Of a DNA stretch of 64,000 bases, positions 49,711 through 57,747 are shown piece by piece; within the stretch, counting starts at the first letter, position 1; the number at the start of each line of letters is the position of its first letter. The DNA lies in NCBI GenBank assembly GCA_963824705.1, contig CAWGQE010000003.1:1984001-2048000 (forward strand), written 5' to 3'. The notes below the pieces were generated by a model, which was not told the origin of the DNA, ran no database searches, and worked only from the letters and a program-made list of their open reading frames with translations. Source of the DNA: VRUE01 sp963824705. GTDB lineage: Bacteria > Actinomycetota > Thermoleophilia > Solirubrobacterales > 70-9. A program made the position numbers and the translations under genes.

Positions 49711-50185
49711 GCCGCCCGGATAACGGGCATCCGGAGGAGACCTTGACCCGCCACCAGCCCATCAGCATGCCGAGCGGACCGAGGCGCGGGCGGGAATGCC
49801 AGTGGCCACAACCAGGCTCGCCGACGTCGGCGCGGGAGATCCGCAGCCACTTGTGCTCGGCCGGAGCGCTCAGCATCCGCTCCAGCAGCTCGCGATTGCG
49901 GGTCTCGAGCTCGGCCCGATCCTGCAGCCGTCGGCGCGCTTCGCCGATCCGGGTCGCCAGCGAGTCGCGGATGGCCTCGAGATCGCCGAGACCCAGCGTC
50001 CGCGGCTCGCTCGAGAGGGCACCGATGCCGGCGTCGATCTCGACGCGGGGGAAGGCGTCGGCGAAGAGTGAGCCGAGCTGCGCCTCGAGACGGCCGATCT
50101 GACGCCGCAGCTCAACTCTGGCGAGCCGCTCGTCGCCGTCTATGCGAAGCGCAGTGCGTCTGTCTCGGTAGAGCAGATCCGGCAT
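49496..50185 (-). CDS. hypothetical protein; C-terminal third probably spurious
   Basis: 229 residues from the ATG at 50185 (MPDLLYRDRRTALRI). The first 160 residues look natural: a helical region with E-A-I-R-D-S-L-A-T-R-I and R-R-R-L-Q-D-R-A-E, then HKWLRISRADVGEPGCGHWHSRPRLGPLGMLMGWW. After SSGCPL, near 49720, the frame runs on in Arg/Gly-rich sequence antiphase to the membrane protein gene, so the true stop is probably lost through a frameshift or the overlap is real. The conserved CGHWH motif may bind metal. Family unknown. Confidence 0.6.
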   Translation of the reverse strand: MPDLLYRDRRTALRIDGDERLARVELRRQIGRLEAQLGSLFADAFPRVEIDAGIGALSSEPRTLGLGDLEAIRDSLATRIGEARRRLQDRAELETRNRELLERMLSAPAEHKWLRISRADVGEPGCGHWHSRPRLGPLGMLMGWWRVKVSSGCPLSGRLAAVERETQGQQESSTRRRTSAGAVGVVPARRAERARGHHRPGGRGRQQEPDDDRRRRRPRRPGRSRGLRP

Positions 50186-50249
50186 AGCCCAAAGCGAGTG
50201 TAGATCACACAACCGATCCAATCGCAATCTTCCGGTTAAGCGCTTGTCC

Positions 50250-50921
50250 CTATGCGGCCCGCAGAGTCGTTGCGACCATCCAAAGGGCCTCGTCCACGGC
50301 GATCTGAGGGACGCCGTCGACCTGGATGGCGGCGATTGCTATGCGATGGGTAGCGCGGCTGACGTCGCGACCCTCGCCGGTGGCCCCGAAGAGCAGCCCG
50401 GCTGGGCCGCGCTCGTCGGCGATCACCAGGGTCCCGTGCGAAAGCTCTCCCGGCCGACCCTCGAGCGACTCGCCGGGCGCCGAGTCGCGGATGCAGAGCG
50501 CCCCTTCGAGCCGCTCGGCGTCGAAGGCGCGCAGCGCGATCCCGGTCTCCACCGTGGCGATCGTAAGCGCGTCCGCCGGCAGGCCGTGAGTCTTGAAGCC
50601 ACCGTCCTGGAGACGATCGAGGGCGAGTTGCTCGACCGGGGTGCGAGTGCGGTCGGGGTCGAGGCCGATCTGGCGGAAGAAGACACGGTAGGCCCAGGGA
50701 ATCGGCCGTTCGCGCAGGTGGATCGCGTGGGCGCCGTAGAAGCGGTCCGAGGTCTCGCTGAGGCGACGCTCGACCGGCTGCGGGCTGCGCCCAGGGCGAC
50801 CATCGAGCTCGATCCAGGAAATCCCCAGCCCGGGGAACTCGGCGGCGAGGTGGGGAGCCACCCAGCCGTATGTCGGCGCGGGCTCCCGGCCCAGGTCCGA
50901 GCCAGCCGCTCCAGCGCCCAC
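50250..50921 (-). CDS. stand-alone B3/B4-domain (PheT editing-like) protein
   Basis: 223 residues from the GTG at 50921, one base after the stop of the thioredoxin-fold gene. The B3/4 signature is present: YRVFFRQIGLDPDRTRTPVEQLALDRL, GLPADALTIATVETGIALRAFD and VIADERGPAGLLFG. In phenylalanyl-tRNA synthetase this domain edits mischarged tRNA; free-standing copies have unknown or trans-editing roles. A longer frame to 50951 exists. Confidence 0.85.
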   Translation of the reverse strand: MGAGAAGSDLGREPAPTYGWVAPHLAAEFPGLGISWIELDGRPGRSPQPVERRLSETSDRFYGAHAIHLRERPIPWAYRVFFRQIGLDPDRTRTPVEQLALDRLQDGGFKTHGLPADALTIATVETGIALRAFDAERLEGALCIRDSAPGESLEGRPGELSHGTLVIADERGPAGLLFGATGEGRDVSRATHRIAIAAIQVDGVPQIAVDEALWMVATTLRAA

Positions 50922-50922
50922 C

Positions 50923-51576
50923 TCAGCTCGCCCCCGCGGCACGGCTGGCACTCAACAGCCGCTCGATCCGTTCGCTCAGCCCGCCCACGTCGAGGTTGCC
51001 GATGCTGGCGCTCTCCAGCGTCCCGCCGGGATAGACATAGGCGAACGTCGGGCAGCCACCGACGCGATAGAGGCCGGCGACGGCTCCGTCGCGGTCGTAG
51101 CCGACCGGCATCTTCCAACGGCGGCTGCGGATCAGCCCGCGGACGGTTTCGCGGTCGTCGCGAATGTCCAGCGAGAGGAAGTTCACGCGTCCACGGTAGC
51201 GCGGGTAGACCTGGCTGACGACGTCCTGTTGGTCGACGCAATCGCCCCCTTTGCTGAACCAGAAAGAGATCACCGAGGGACGACCGAAGAGATCGCAGAC
51301 GCGGAGCGCACCGGGCGTGCGAACCCGGCAGGCAGGCGAGCGGCGGGAGCCCGAGGGACAGGGCAGCTCCCCCGCCGAACAGTCGTCCTGGGCGATATTG
51401 GCGTCGCCTTCGAGCCTGCCGGCGGCGGCCGGGACAGCGAACTCGGGCAGGGCCCAGCGGGCCGGCTGCTTGTCGAGCCCGAGCGTGCCGCCCCCGCCGG
51501 GAACGCCATGAATCAGCGCCACCACGACGATCGCGGCGAAGAAGATGCCGACCAGGATCGAGTAGCGGTCCCTCAC
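50923..51576 (-). CDS. membrane-anchored thioredoxin-fold (TlpA-like) protein without CxxC
   Basis: 217 residues. An N-terminal signal anchor (SILVGIFFAAIVVVALIHGV) and a thioredoxin fold with VISFWFSKGGDCVDQQ and cis-Pro loop GCPTFAYVYPGG. Where TlpA has W-C-x-x-C, this protein has K-G-G-D-C, so the attacking Cys is lost and one Cys remains. Four other Cys sit before the fold. It overlaps the RND transporter gene (ATGA), suggesting co-expression. Classical disulfide reductase activity is unlikely. Confidence 0.8.
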   Translation of the reverse strand: MRDRYSILVGIFFAAIVVVALIHGVPGGGGTLGLDKQPARWALPEFAVPAAAGRLEGDANIAQDDCSAGELPCPSGSRRSPACRVRTPGALRVCDLFGRPSVISFWFSKGGDCVDQQDVVSQVYPRYRGRVNFLSLDIRDDRETVRGLIRSRRWKMPVGYDRDGAVAGLYRVGGCPTFAYVYPGGTLESASIGNLDVGGLSERIERLLSASRAAGAS

Positions 51577-54152
51577 CTTTCCGCCTCTCCCCTCCCCCAG
51601 CCCTCCGTCCAGACGAGCGCCGCGGGCAGCGCCACGATCACGCCCAGCAGCGCGACCGCGAGGTCGATCACGGTGACGAAGCCGAACTGGCGCAGCATCC
51701 CGACGTCGCTGGCGATCAAGACAGCGAAGCCGGCGATCGCCGTAACCCCCGATGCCAGCACCGCAGCGCCGGTACGAGCGTAGGCCTGATGCAAAGCCAC
51801 CCCAAGCTCACGCCCAGCCCGGCGCTCCTGGCGGAAACGCGCAGCGAGGAGCACGCTGAACTCAGTGGCGATAGCGATGGTCAAAGCACCCAGCGCGGCA
51901 GACATCGGGTTGAGCGGAACGCGCGTCAGCCAGAGCACCAGCGCCGACCATCCCGTAGCCAGCACGATAGGCACCAACGGCACCAAGGCGCGAGAGAAAG
52001 AGCGGTAGACCAGAAGCAGCACCAGCGCCACAGCGACCAGCCCAACCAACGTCAGCAGGTAACGACTGCTCGACAGATCAGAGGCAGCAGACGCAGCAAT
52101 CACCGGCAGCCCCGCAAGCTCGACTTCAACCCCCGGCGGCGGCCCACCCTTGGCTCCAGGCTCGCCTATCTCGCCGCGAATCCGATCGATCAACGCCTGC
52201 TGCGCATCCAGCGATTGTGCGCGAATGCCAAAGCCGAGCAGCGCGGTTCCGGCAGGCAGCCCGGTCTTTGGATCGACGGTCGCGACTTGCCGCAGATCGT
52301 AGGAAGGGATCTGACCCAGCGAAGCTCGAATGCTGCTGCGAGTCAATGGCCCCTCAGTGCTCGCAGTAAGACCGCCGCCAGTGACGAAGTCCGACAACGC
52401 GGGCCCCGGACAGACTTCTGCCTCTTGGCAGCTTGGATTGGCGCCAGAGAAGCCGCCCGCCCTGAGAACGCGGCGCTTGAACGCGGCCATCCACTGAATC
52501 GTCGCCGGATCCGTGAGATCTGGGGCCTTGACGCTCACGTCCAACTCACCGGAGACCCCGGTCGCATCCTGCAACTCATTCAGTTCGCGCACGGCTTCGA
52601 CGTTCTGTGGCGCCAGCTCCTGAATGTTGGTCTGGGTTTCGATCTGAGTACCCACGCCCCAGCCAATCACCGCAAGTGCCAGCCCGATGCCAAGGATCCG
52701 CATCGGATGCATCTGAGCGATGGCGAGAGCCCGGGCGATGAGGGGCGGGAGCGCCGGGTCCCCCTCCGCGCGCTGGGTTTTTCGCCTTGCGGCGAACTTC
52801 TCTCGCCAAGCTTGCGGTGCGAAAAACAGGACGCCGCGCGTCTCCGGGGGACCCGACACTCTCGCCCTGTCGGGGCGCAGGCTGAGGGCTGCGAAGCCAG
52901 CTACGAAGGCCAGGGTGAGTGCGATGGCTATGCCGACGATGAGGAGCAGGCCAAAACTGCGAACCATCGGGGTCGGCGACAACTGAAGGGCGAGGAAGCC
53001 GGCACCCGTAGCCAGGCAAGCGATGGCGATAGTCGGGCCGCCGCCAGATGCGGCGAGGCGAGCAGCATCGGCTCCAGGGGTGGCGCCGATTGCCAAAGCC
53101 TCGTCATAGCGAGCCTGGAGCTGGATGGCGTAGTCAACCGCGAGCCCGATCAGAATCGGAAGCACCGCTATCGAGGCCATCGTCAGCGAGCCTCCGACCA
53201 GGCCGAAGAGCCCAAAGGTGAGAGCGGAAGCCGCTAGCGCGATGCCGAGCGGTAGCAACCGCCAGCGAGAGCGGAAGACGAGCATCAAGGTCGCGGCCAT
53301 CACGACCAAGGCCACGCCCAGCAGGACCAGCAGCGCGTCCTTGAGAGCTCGCGTCACACCGTCGATGACGACGGGCACGCCAGAGATGACGAAGCGGCCG
53401 CCGTGTAGCTCGAAGCAGCGCTCCGGCTTGCCTTTGAACTTGCACTCGGGACGAGCCACGGGGTCGTGGACGATCGCCTTGATCGTTTCTATTGCTTGGT
53501 GACGCTCGGCTTCGCTGAGGTCGGGGCGCAGGCGCAGAATGATCTGAGCCGAGTGCTTGTTGGGGAAGAGGTAGGAGAGGCGGGCCTTCGGGGTCCCCCG
53601 CGACTTGTGCAGGTCGAAGACGATCGCGGCTAGGAAGTCGGGGTTCGAGAGGCTCGGCGCGCTCGTGATCCCGTACTTGGCGGCTACTTCGAGCAGCAAT
53701 TCGCGCAGCTGGGCAGGTGGAACCGTGGCGACGAGCCGGTTCAGCTGCCGCTGGATCTGGATCACCGCCTCGTTGAGGAAGGTGGCGGGACCGACGACCG
53801 AGCGGACCGGATCCTGTTCGGCAAGTTCCGCACAAGGCCCCGGAATAGGTTCAACCCCCTTTGGCGCCTTGCCCGACAGACAGCCCTCCAACCGCAGCAA
53901 GCGTCCGAGATTCGAGGTCAGAACCAGCCGCTGTAGATCCCCCTCCGCAAGGATGACCACGGGTTCTTCGCCGAAGTCGCTCTTGACCTGTTGGGTGGCC
54001 TGGTAGCTGGCGGTATCCGAATCGACCAGCGTGTTCGTGGCCGCATCGGTAGGCAGCTGCGTAGCGACCACCCCAGCTCCAACCGCGAGGAACAAGCAGA
54101 CCGCAAGGATCGGCTTCGCACGACGAACCGACCACGCAGCTATCGCCGCCAT
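51573..54152 (-). CDS. RND/MMPL-family transporter
   Basis: 859 residues with 12 membrane segments in two halves, each after a large extracytoplasmic loop. The motif VLPILIGLAVDYAIQLQARYDEAL, repeated in the C-terminal half as GALTIAIATEFSVLLAARFRQERR, and the internal duplication fit HpnN/MmpL-like lipid or hopanoid exporters. Cysteines in the first loop (CLSGKAPKG, PGPCAE, CKFKGKPERC) may form disulfides. First gene of a four-gene unit that continues to 50250. A family B repeat (B3) lies in front of its start. Confidence 0.88.
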   Translation of the reverse strand: MAAIAAWSVRRAKPILAVCLFLAVGAGVVATQLPTDAATNTLVDSDTASYQATQQVKSDFGEEPVVILAEGDLQRLVLTSNLGRLLRLEGCLSGKAPKGVEPIPGPCAELAEQDPVRSVVGPATFLNEAVIQIQRQLNRLVATVPPAQLRELLLEVAAKYGITSAPSLSNPDFLAAIVFDLHKSRGTPKARLSYLFPNKHSAQIILRLRPDLSEAERHQAIETIKAIVHDPVARPECKFKGKPERCFELHGGRFVISGVPVVIDGVTRALKDALLVLLGVALVVMAATLMLVFRSRWRLLPLGIALAASALTFGLFGLVGGSLTMASIAVLPILIGLAVDYAIQLQARYDEALAIGATPGADAARLAASGGGPTIAIACLATGAGFLALQLSPTPMVRSFGLLLIVGIAIALTLAFVAGFAALSLRPDRARVSGPPETRGVLFFAPQAWREKFAARRKTQRAEGDPALPPLIARALAIAQMHPMRILGIGLALAVIGWGVGTQIETQTNIQELAPQNVEAVRELNELQDATGVSGELDVSVKAPDLTDPATIQWMAAFKRRVLRAGGFSGANPSCQEAEVCPGPALSDFVTGGGLTASTEGPLTRSSIRASLGQIPSYDLRQVATVDPKTGLPAGTALLGFGIRAQSLDAQQALIDRIRGEIGEPGAKGGPPPGVEVELAGLPVIAASAASDLSSSRYLLTLVGLVAVALVLLLVYRSFSRALVPLVPIVLATGWSALVLWLTRVPLNPMSAALGALTIAIATEFSVLLAARFRQERRAGRELGVALHQAYARTGAAVLASGVTAIAGFAVLIASDVGMLRQFGFVTVIDLAVALLGVIVALPAALVWTEGWGRGEAER

Positions 54153-54163
54153 TCAGCTCCCCT

Positions 54164-54308
54164 CGGGCGGGTGGCGCCGGGGGCGGGTGTCCTCGCGGCA
54201 GCGGCGTCCTCTTTTTCGCCCCAGCCACGACCTCGGACGACCGTCAGCGCCGCAGGCGAAAAACCCAGCAACGCGAGGACACCCGCCCCCGGCGACAGGA
54301 CCCGCCCG
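54164..54308 (+). repeat. structured repeat B3, family B (diverged)
   Basis: Two outer stems, CGGGCGGGT (54164-54172) with 54300-54308, and a 22-bp perfect stem 54175-54196 / 54273-54294. Inside is a 9-bp stem TTTTTCGCC (54212-54220) / GGCGAAAAA (54255-54263) around a loop with CCTCGGACGAC (54231-54241), which matches B1 at 10 of 11 bases. It lies between the end of the Mla-type ATPase gene and the start of the RND gene, both minus. Confidence 0.65.
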
Positions 54309-54318
54309 CCGAAAACGC

Positions 54319-55278
54319 TCAATCCATCGAGAGCGGGCCGGTTACGTCAGCGTTGAGGAACTGGTGGACGAACTGGTTTTCGGAGTCGAAGAGTTCCTCT
54401 TTCGGGCCCGACTCGACGATTTTGCCGTTCCAGAGGACGGCGATGAAGTCGGAGATCCGGCGCGCCGTGTTGAGGTCGTGGCTGATCACCAGGTAGCAGC
54501 CGCCGTTCTCGGCGTGGACCTCGCGGATCAGCTCGCAGAGCAGCGCCGTACGGACCGGGTCGAGGCCGGAATCGGGCTCGTCGAACATGACGATCGCCGG
54601 TTCGAGGACCAGCGCGCGAGCGAAACCGGCGCGCTTGCGCATGCCGCCCGAGAGCTCGTTCGGCATCTTGTAGATCGCCTCGATCAGGCCGACCTCCTTG
54701 AGCCGCCGGTTGACGATCTCGCCGATCTCCTCCTCGCTTTTGTCGGTGTGCTGACGCAGCGGGAAAGCGGTGTTGTCGTAGATGTTCATCGAGCCGAAGA
54801 GCGCCCCGTCCTGGAACAGCAGGCCGAACTTTTTGCGCACGTCGAAGAGTTCGTCGTCGGTCATCGCCGGGATCGATTCGCCGTGCACGAGCACGTCGCC
54901 GGAGTCCGGGTAGAGCAGGCCGACGATGTGCTTGATCAGGACGCTCTTGCCCGTGCCCGAGGGGCCGAGCACCATCGAGACCTGGTCTTCGGGCAAGCCG
55001 AGGTTGAGCCCGTTGAGGATCCGCGCCCGGCCGAACTGCTTGACCAGGTTGATGATCTCGATCGCGTCGGTGCTGCCGTGGTCGCGCTTGCGTCCGGTGT
55101 GGAAGCGATAGGGATCGGACTCGGTCGGGTCGACGCCGGGGATGACGAAGTCGCGGCCCATCGTCGCCCCGTCCTCGCTGATGTAGGGACCGCTGGTCGC
55201 CGGTTCAGCCGCCGCCTCTTCGGCAAGCGCCTGTCCCTCTTCTTCGTCGCGAATCTGGCTCGGCTCATCCATGGACAT
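54319..55278 (-). CDS. lipid-transport ABC ATPase (MlaF/Mkl-like)
   Basis: 319 residues. About 80 N-terminal residues are acidic and unordered, then the ATPase: MVLGPSGTGKSVLIKHIVGL, Q-loop GLLFQDGALFGSMNIYDN, signature LSGGMRKRAGFARAL and Walker B IVMFDEPDSGLDPVR. The GMRKR signature and GALFGSM loop are typical of MlaF/Mkl ATPases. Starts at the ATG at 55278, 12 nt after GGAGG; a second ATG follows at once. Works with the two permeases upstream. No MCE protein is in the window. Confidence 0.92.
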   Translation of the reverse strand: MSMDEPSQIRDEEEGQALAEEAAAEPATSGPYISEDGATMGRDFVIPGVDPTESDPYRFHTGRKRDHGSTDAIEIINLVKQFGRARILNGLNLGLPEDQVSMVLGPSGTGKSVLIKHIVGLLYPDSGDVLVHGESIPAMTDDELFDVRKKFGLLFQDGALFGSMNIYDNTAFPLRQHTDKSEEEIGEIVNRRLKEVGLIEAIYKMPNELSGGMRKRAGFARALVLEPAIVMFDEPDSGLDPVRTALLCELIREVHAENGGCYLVISHDLNTARRISDFIAVLWNGKIVESGPKEELFDSENQFVHQFLNADVTGPLSMD

Positions 55279-55286
55279 AAGGGTAC

Positions 55287-56084
55287 TTAGCCTCCTATTG
55301 GCGCTCGCGGGTTGGCACCCCAGAAGACCAGCGTGCCGAGCATCCCGATGATGTGCACTAGAACGATGTTGAGGACCATCGACTTGGCGGTCGCGGTGCC
55401 GACTCCGACCGGTCCGCCCGAAGCGGTGTAGCCGTAGTAGCAGCCGACCATCACGATCGCGGTCGCCATGAACATTCCCTTGATCAGACTGAAGATCAAG
55501 TCGGGCGGGTTCTGGAACATCCAGAAGATCAGCAGGTAGCCACCGGAGGAGACGTCGCCGATCTGTTCGACGACGGCCAGGTAGCTGGCCAGGTACATGA
55601 TCCCGATCCCGACCAGGTACATGAAGGGGAAGGCGATCCAGGCGGCGAGCAGACGGGTCGCGGCGAGGAAGGTGACCGGCGGCACGCCCATCACCTCGAG
55701 CGCGTCGATCTCGTCGGAGATCCGCATCGCGCCGAGCTCGGCGACGATCCCGGTGCCCACCTTGGCCGCCAGCATGTAGCCGAAGGCGTAGGGCATGATC
55801 TCGCGCAGGTCGCACCAGGCCGAGAAGACGCCGGCGTAGGCCGGGGCGCCGTTGGCGCGCAGCAGGTAAGCGCCCTCGATCCCGCACTGCAGGCCGAGGA
55901 TGAAGACCAGGCCCCAGATGATCACGGCGGAGCCGAGGATCAGGATGCCGGCCTGGCGCAGGGTCTCGCCGAAGAAGCGCAGGACGCGGCCGGAGTAGAC
56001 GAGGCCGGCGACGCGCGAGCCAAAGCGGGCGATCTCGCCGAAGGAGTCGAGCCAGCCGCGCGGGACGTCGAGCCAGGCGTTCAT
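55287..56084 (-). CDS. MlaE/YrbE-family permease, second copy
   Basis: 265 residues. Five membrane helices, with AKVGTGIVAELGAMRISDEIDALEVMGV, the MlaE core motif. The ATG at 56084 overlaps the stop of the first permease (ATGA), so it is better than the open frame to 57338. The gene ends eight bases before the ATPase start. The two permeases probably form a heterodimer. Confidence 0.93.
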   Translation of the reverse strand: MNAWLDVPRGWLDSFGEIARFGSRVAGLVYSGRVLRFFGETLRQAGILILGSAVIIWGLVFILGLQCGIEGAYLLRANGAPAYAGVFSAWCDLREIMPYAFGYMLAAKVGTGIVAELGAMRISDEIDALEVMGVPPVTFLAATRLLAAWIAFPFMYLVGIGIMYLASYLAVVEQIGDVSSGGYLLIFWMFQNPPDLIFSLIKGMFMATAIVMVGCYYGYTASGGPVGVGTATAKSMVLNIVLVHIIGMLGTLVFWGANPRAPIGG

Positions 56085-56890
56085 CGAATCGTCTGCAGGT
56101 CGGGGTTCGTCGCCAGCAGGGTCTGGGTGAAGACGTAGTTGAAGGCGAAGACGCCCATGAAGGAGATCACCACCGCCTGGTTGACGGCGCGGCCGACGCC
56201 GGCGGCGCCTCCGGACGCAGTCATCCCCTTGTAACAGCAGACGACCGAGATGATCGCTCCGAACAGGGTGCACTTGATCACCGAGCCCCAGAGATCGGTG
56301 ATCGAGGCGTTGGTGAAGAGCGTCGCGAAGAAGCCGCCGAGCGGCTGGTTGTAGAGCATCTCGGTGAGGATGCCGCCGCTGATGCCAAAGATCAGCGCGT
56401 AGATGTCGAGCAGGCCGGTGATCACCATCAGCGCCAGGAAGCGCGGCACGACCAGGTTCTTGATCGGGTCGACGCCGAGCACCTGCAGGGCGTCGAGCTC
56501 CTCGCGGATCTTGCGGGCGCCGAGGTCGGCGGTGATCGCGGTGCCGGCGACGCCGGCGACGACGACAGCGGTGACGAAGGGGGCGAACTCGCGGATCGAG
56601 GCGAGGACGAAGAAGCCGCCCAGCCGATCCAGCGATCCGAAGAGGGTGAGGAAGTTGGCCGCCTGCAGGCCCGGCGCGCCAAAGCCGAAGGCGACGGTGG
56701 AGACCAGCAGGGGGAACCAGCAGAGCTGCAGGGCGAAGAGGAACTGGCCGATGAACTCCTCGCCGTAGGGGTAGGGGGGCCTGACCGCAGAGGCCATCGT
56801 CCGTGCGGTGAGGATCATCATGTCCCCTACCTGCTCGAAGAACGACTTGGCGGGTGCGATCCTCCTGCCTATGGATGCGGCTGCTTCCAT
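56081..56890 (-). CDS. MlaE/YrbE-family permease, first copy
   Basis: 269 residues from the ATG at 56890, with GGAGGAGAG immediately upstream; a further ATG at 56917 has no such site. The MlaE core GTAITADLGARKIREELDALQVLGVDPI and five membrane helices are visible. It begins the permease-permease-ATPase unit. In actinobacteria such YrbE pairs normally serve MCE importers for sterols or other lipids. Confidence 0.93.
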   Translation of the reverse strand: MEAAASIGRRIAPAKSFFEQVGDMMILTARTMASAVRPPYPYGEEFIGQFLFALQLCWFPLLVSTVAFGFGAPGLQAANFLTLFGSLDRLGGFFVLASIREFAPFVTAVVVAGVAGTAITADLGARKIREELDALQVLGVDPIKNLVVPRFLALMVITGLLDIYALIFGISGGILTEMLYNQPLGGFFATLFTNASITDLWGSVIKCTLFGAIISVVCCYKGMTASGGAAGVGRAVNQAVVISFMGVFAFNYVFTQTLLATNPDLQTIR

Positions 56891-57006
56891 CTCTCCTCCG
56901 GCAAAGCGGGACCGCATCGGGCGGCCCCTGCTCCGAGCTTTCAGTGTATGGGATGGGCCAGCGACCTCGGTTAGCCGAGTGTTGAGATCCGACTAACCCC
57001 AGCGCA

Positions 57007-57747
57007 ATGGGGTTCGAGGCAGGCGGAGAGGTGGAATCCCCGTGGTATGTTCCGGCCGCTTTGGGGGGGTACCGAAGATACGGTCGGCGTTCCCGCCGGC
57101 AGGCTCTGACCGCAGGCATCGCGGCCGGGTTGCTGACGGTCTCGATCGCCGCCTGCGGCGGCGACGAAGCGTCCTCGGACTCGAACGAGCCGGCCGGCAA
57201 GTACCCGGTCAAGATCGTCACCGCGGAATTTCCCACCAAGCAGCGACTCGGGGAAACGACGCTGCTGCGGCTCGGCGTCCGCAACACCGGCCACAAGACC
57301 CTGCCCAGTCTGACCGTGACGATCTCAGTCGGCGGCAAAGAGGGCCGTGACTCGACGCTGCCCTTCGGCTACCGCGACCCGGCACCGGGCCTCGCCCAAC
57401 CAGACCGGCCGGTCTGGGTGCTCTCGGCGCGCTACCCGCAAGCGAACGGCTCGGCGGAAACGGCCGGGGCCGAAACCTCGAGCCCCAAGACCTTCGCTTT
57501 CGGGCCGCTGAAGCCGGGTAAGACGACCGAAGCGGTGTGGAAGGTGAACGCGGTCAAAAGCGGGAAGTACGACGTCTTCTACGAAGTTGGCGCCGGCCTC
57601 AGCGGCACCGCGAAGGCCGAAACCGCACCCGGGACCCAGGCGGGGGGTTCATTCGCCACCGAAATCACCGCAGTCCCACCGGAAACGGAAGTGAAGGACA
57701 ATGGTGAAGTCGTTGAAATCGAAGGGAAGACGCACAGCGGTAAGTAG
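57007..57747 (+). CDS. lipoprotein with a CARDB-like domain
   Basis: 246 residues as called, but the start is uncertain: a 33-residue Arg-rich leader precedes the hydrophobic stretch AGIAAGLLTVSIAAC, and later GTG/TTG codons would give a normal signal. Lipobox Cys at about 50. The mature domain has TLLRLGVRNTGHKTLPSLTVTISV, an Ig-like CARDB/DUF11 pattern. Glu is almost always GAA in the mature part. It overlaps the next gene by 47 bases. Confidence 0.7.
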   Translation: MGFEAGGEVESPWYVPAALGGYRRYGRRSRRQALTAGIAAGLLTVSIAACGGDEASSDSNEPAGKYPVKIVTAEFPTKQRLGETTLLRLGVRNTGHKTLPSLTVTISVGGKEGRDSTLPFGYRDPAPGLAQPDRPVWVLSARYPQANGSAETAGAETSSPKTFAFGPLKPGKTTEAVWKVNAVKSGKYDVFYEVGAGLSGTAKAETAPGTQAGGSFATEITAVPPETEVKDNGEVVEIEGKTHSGK

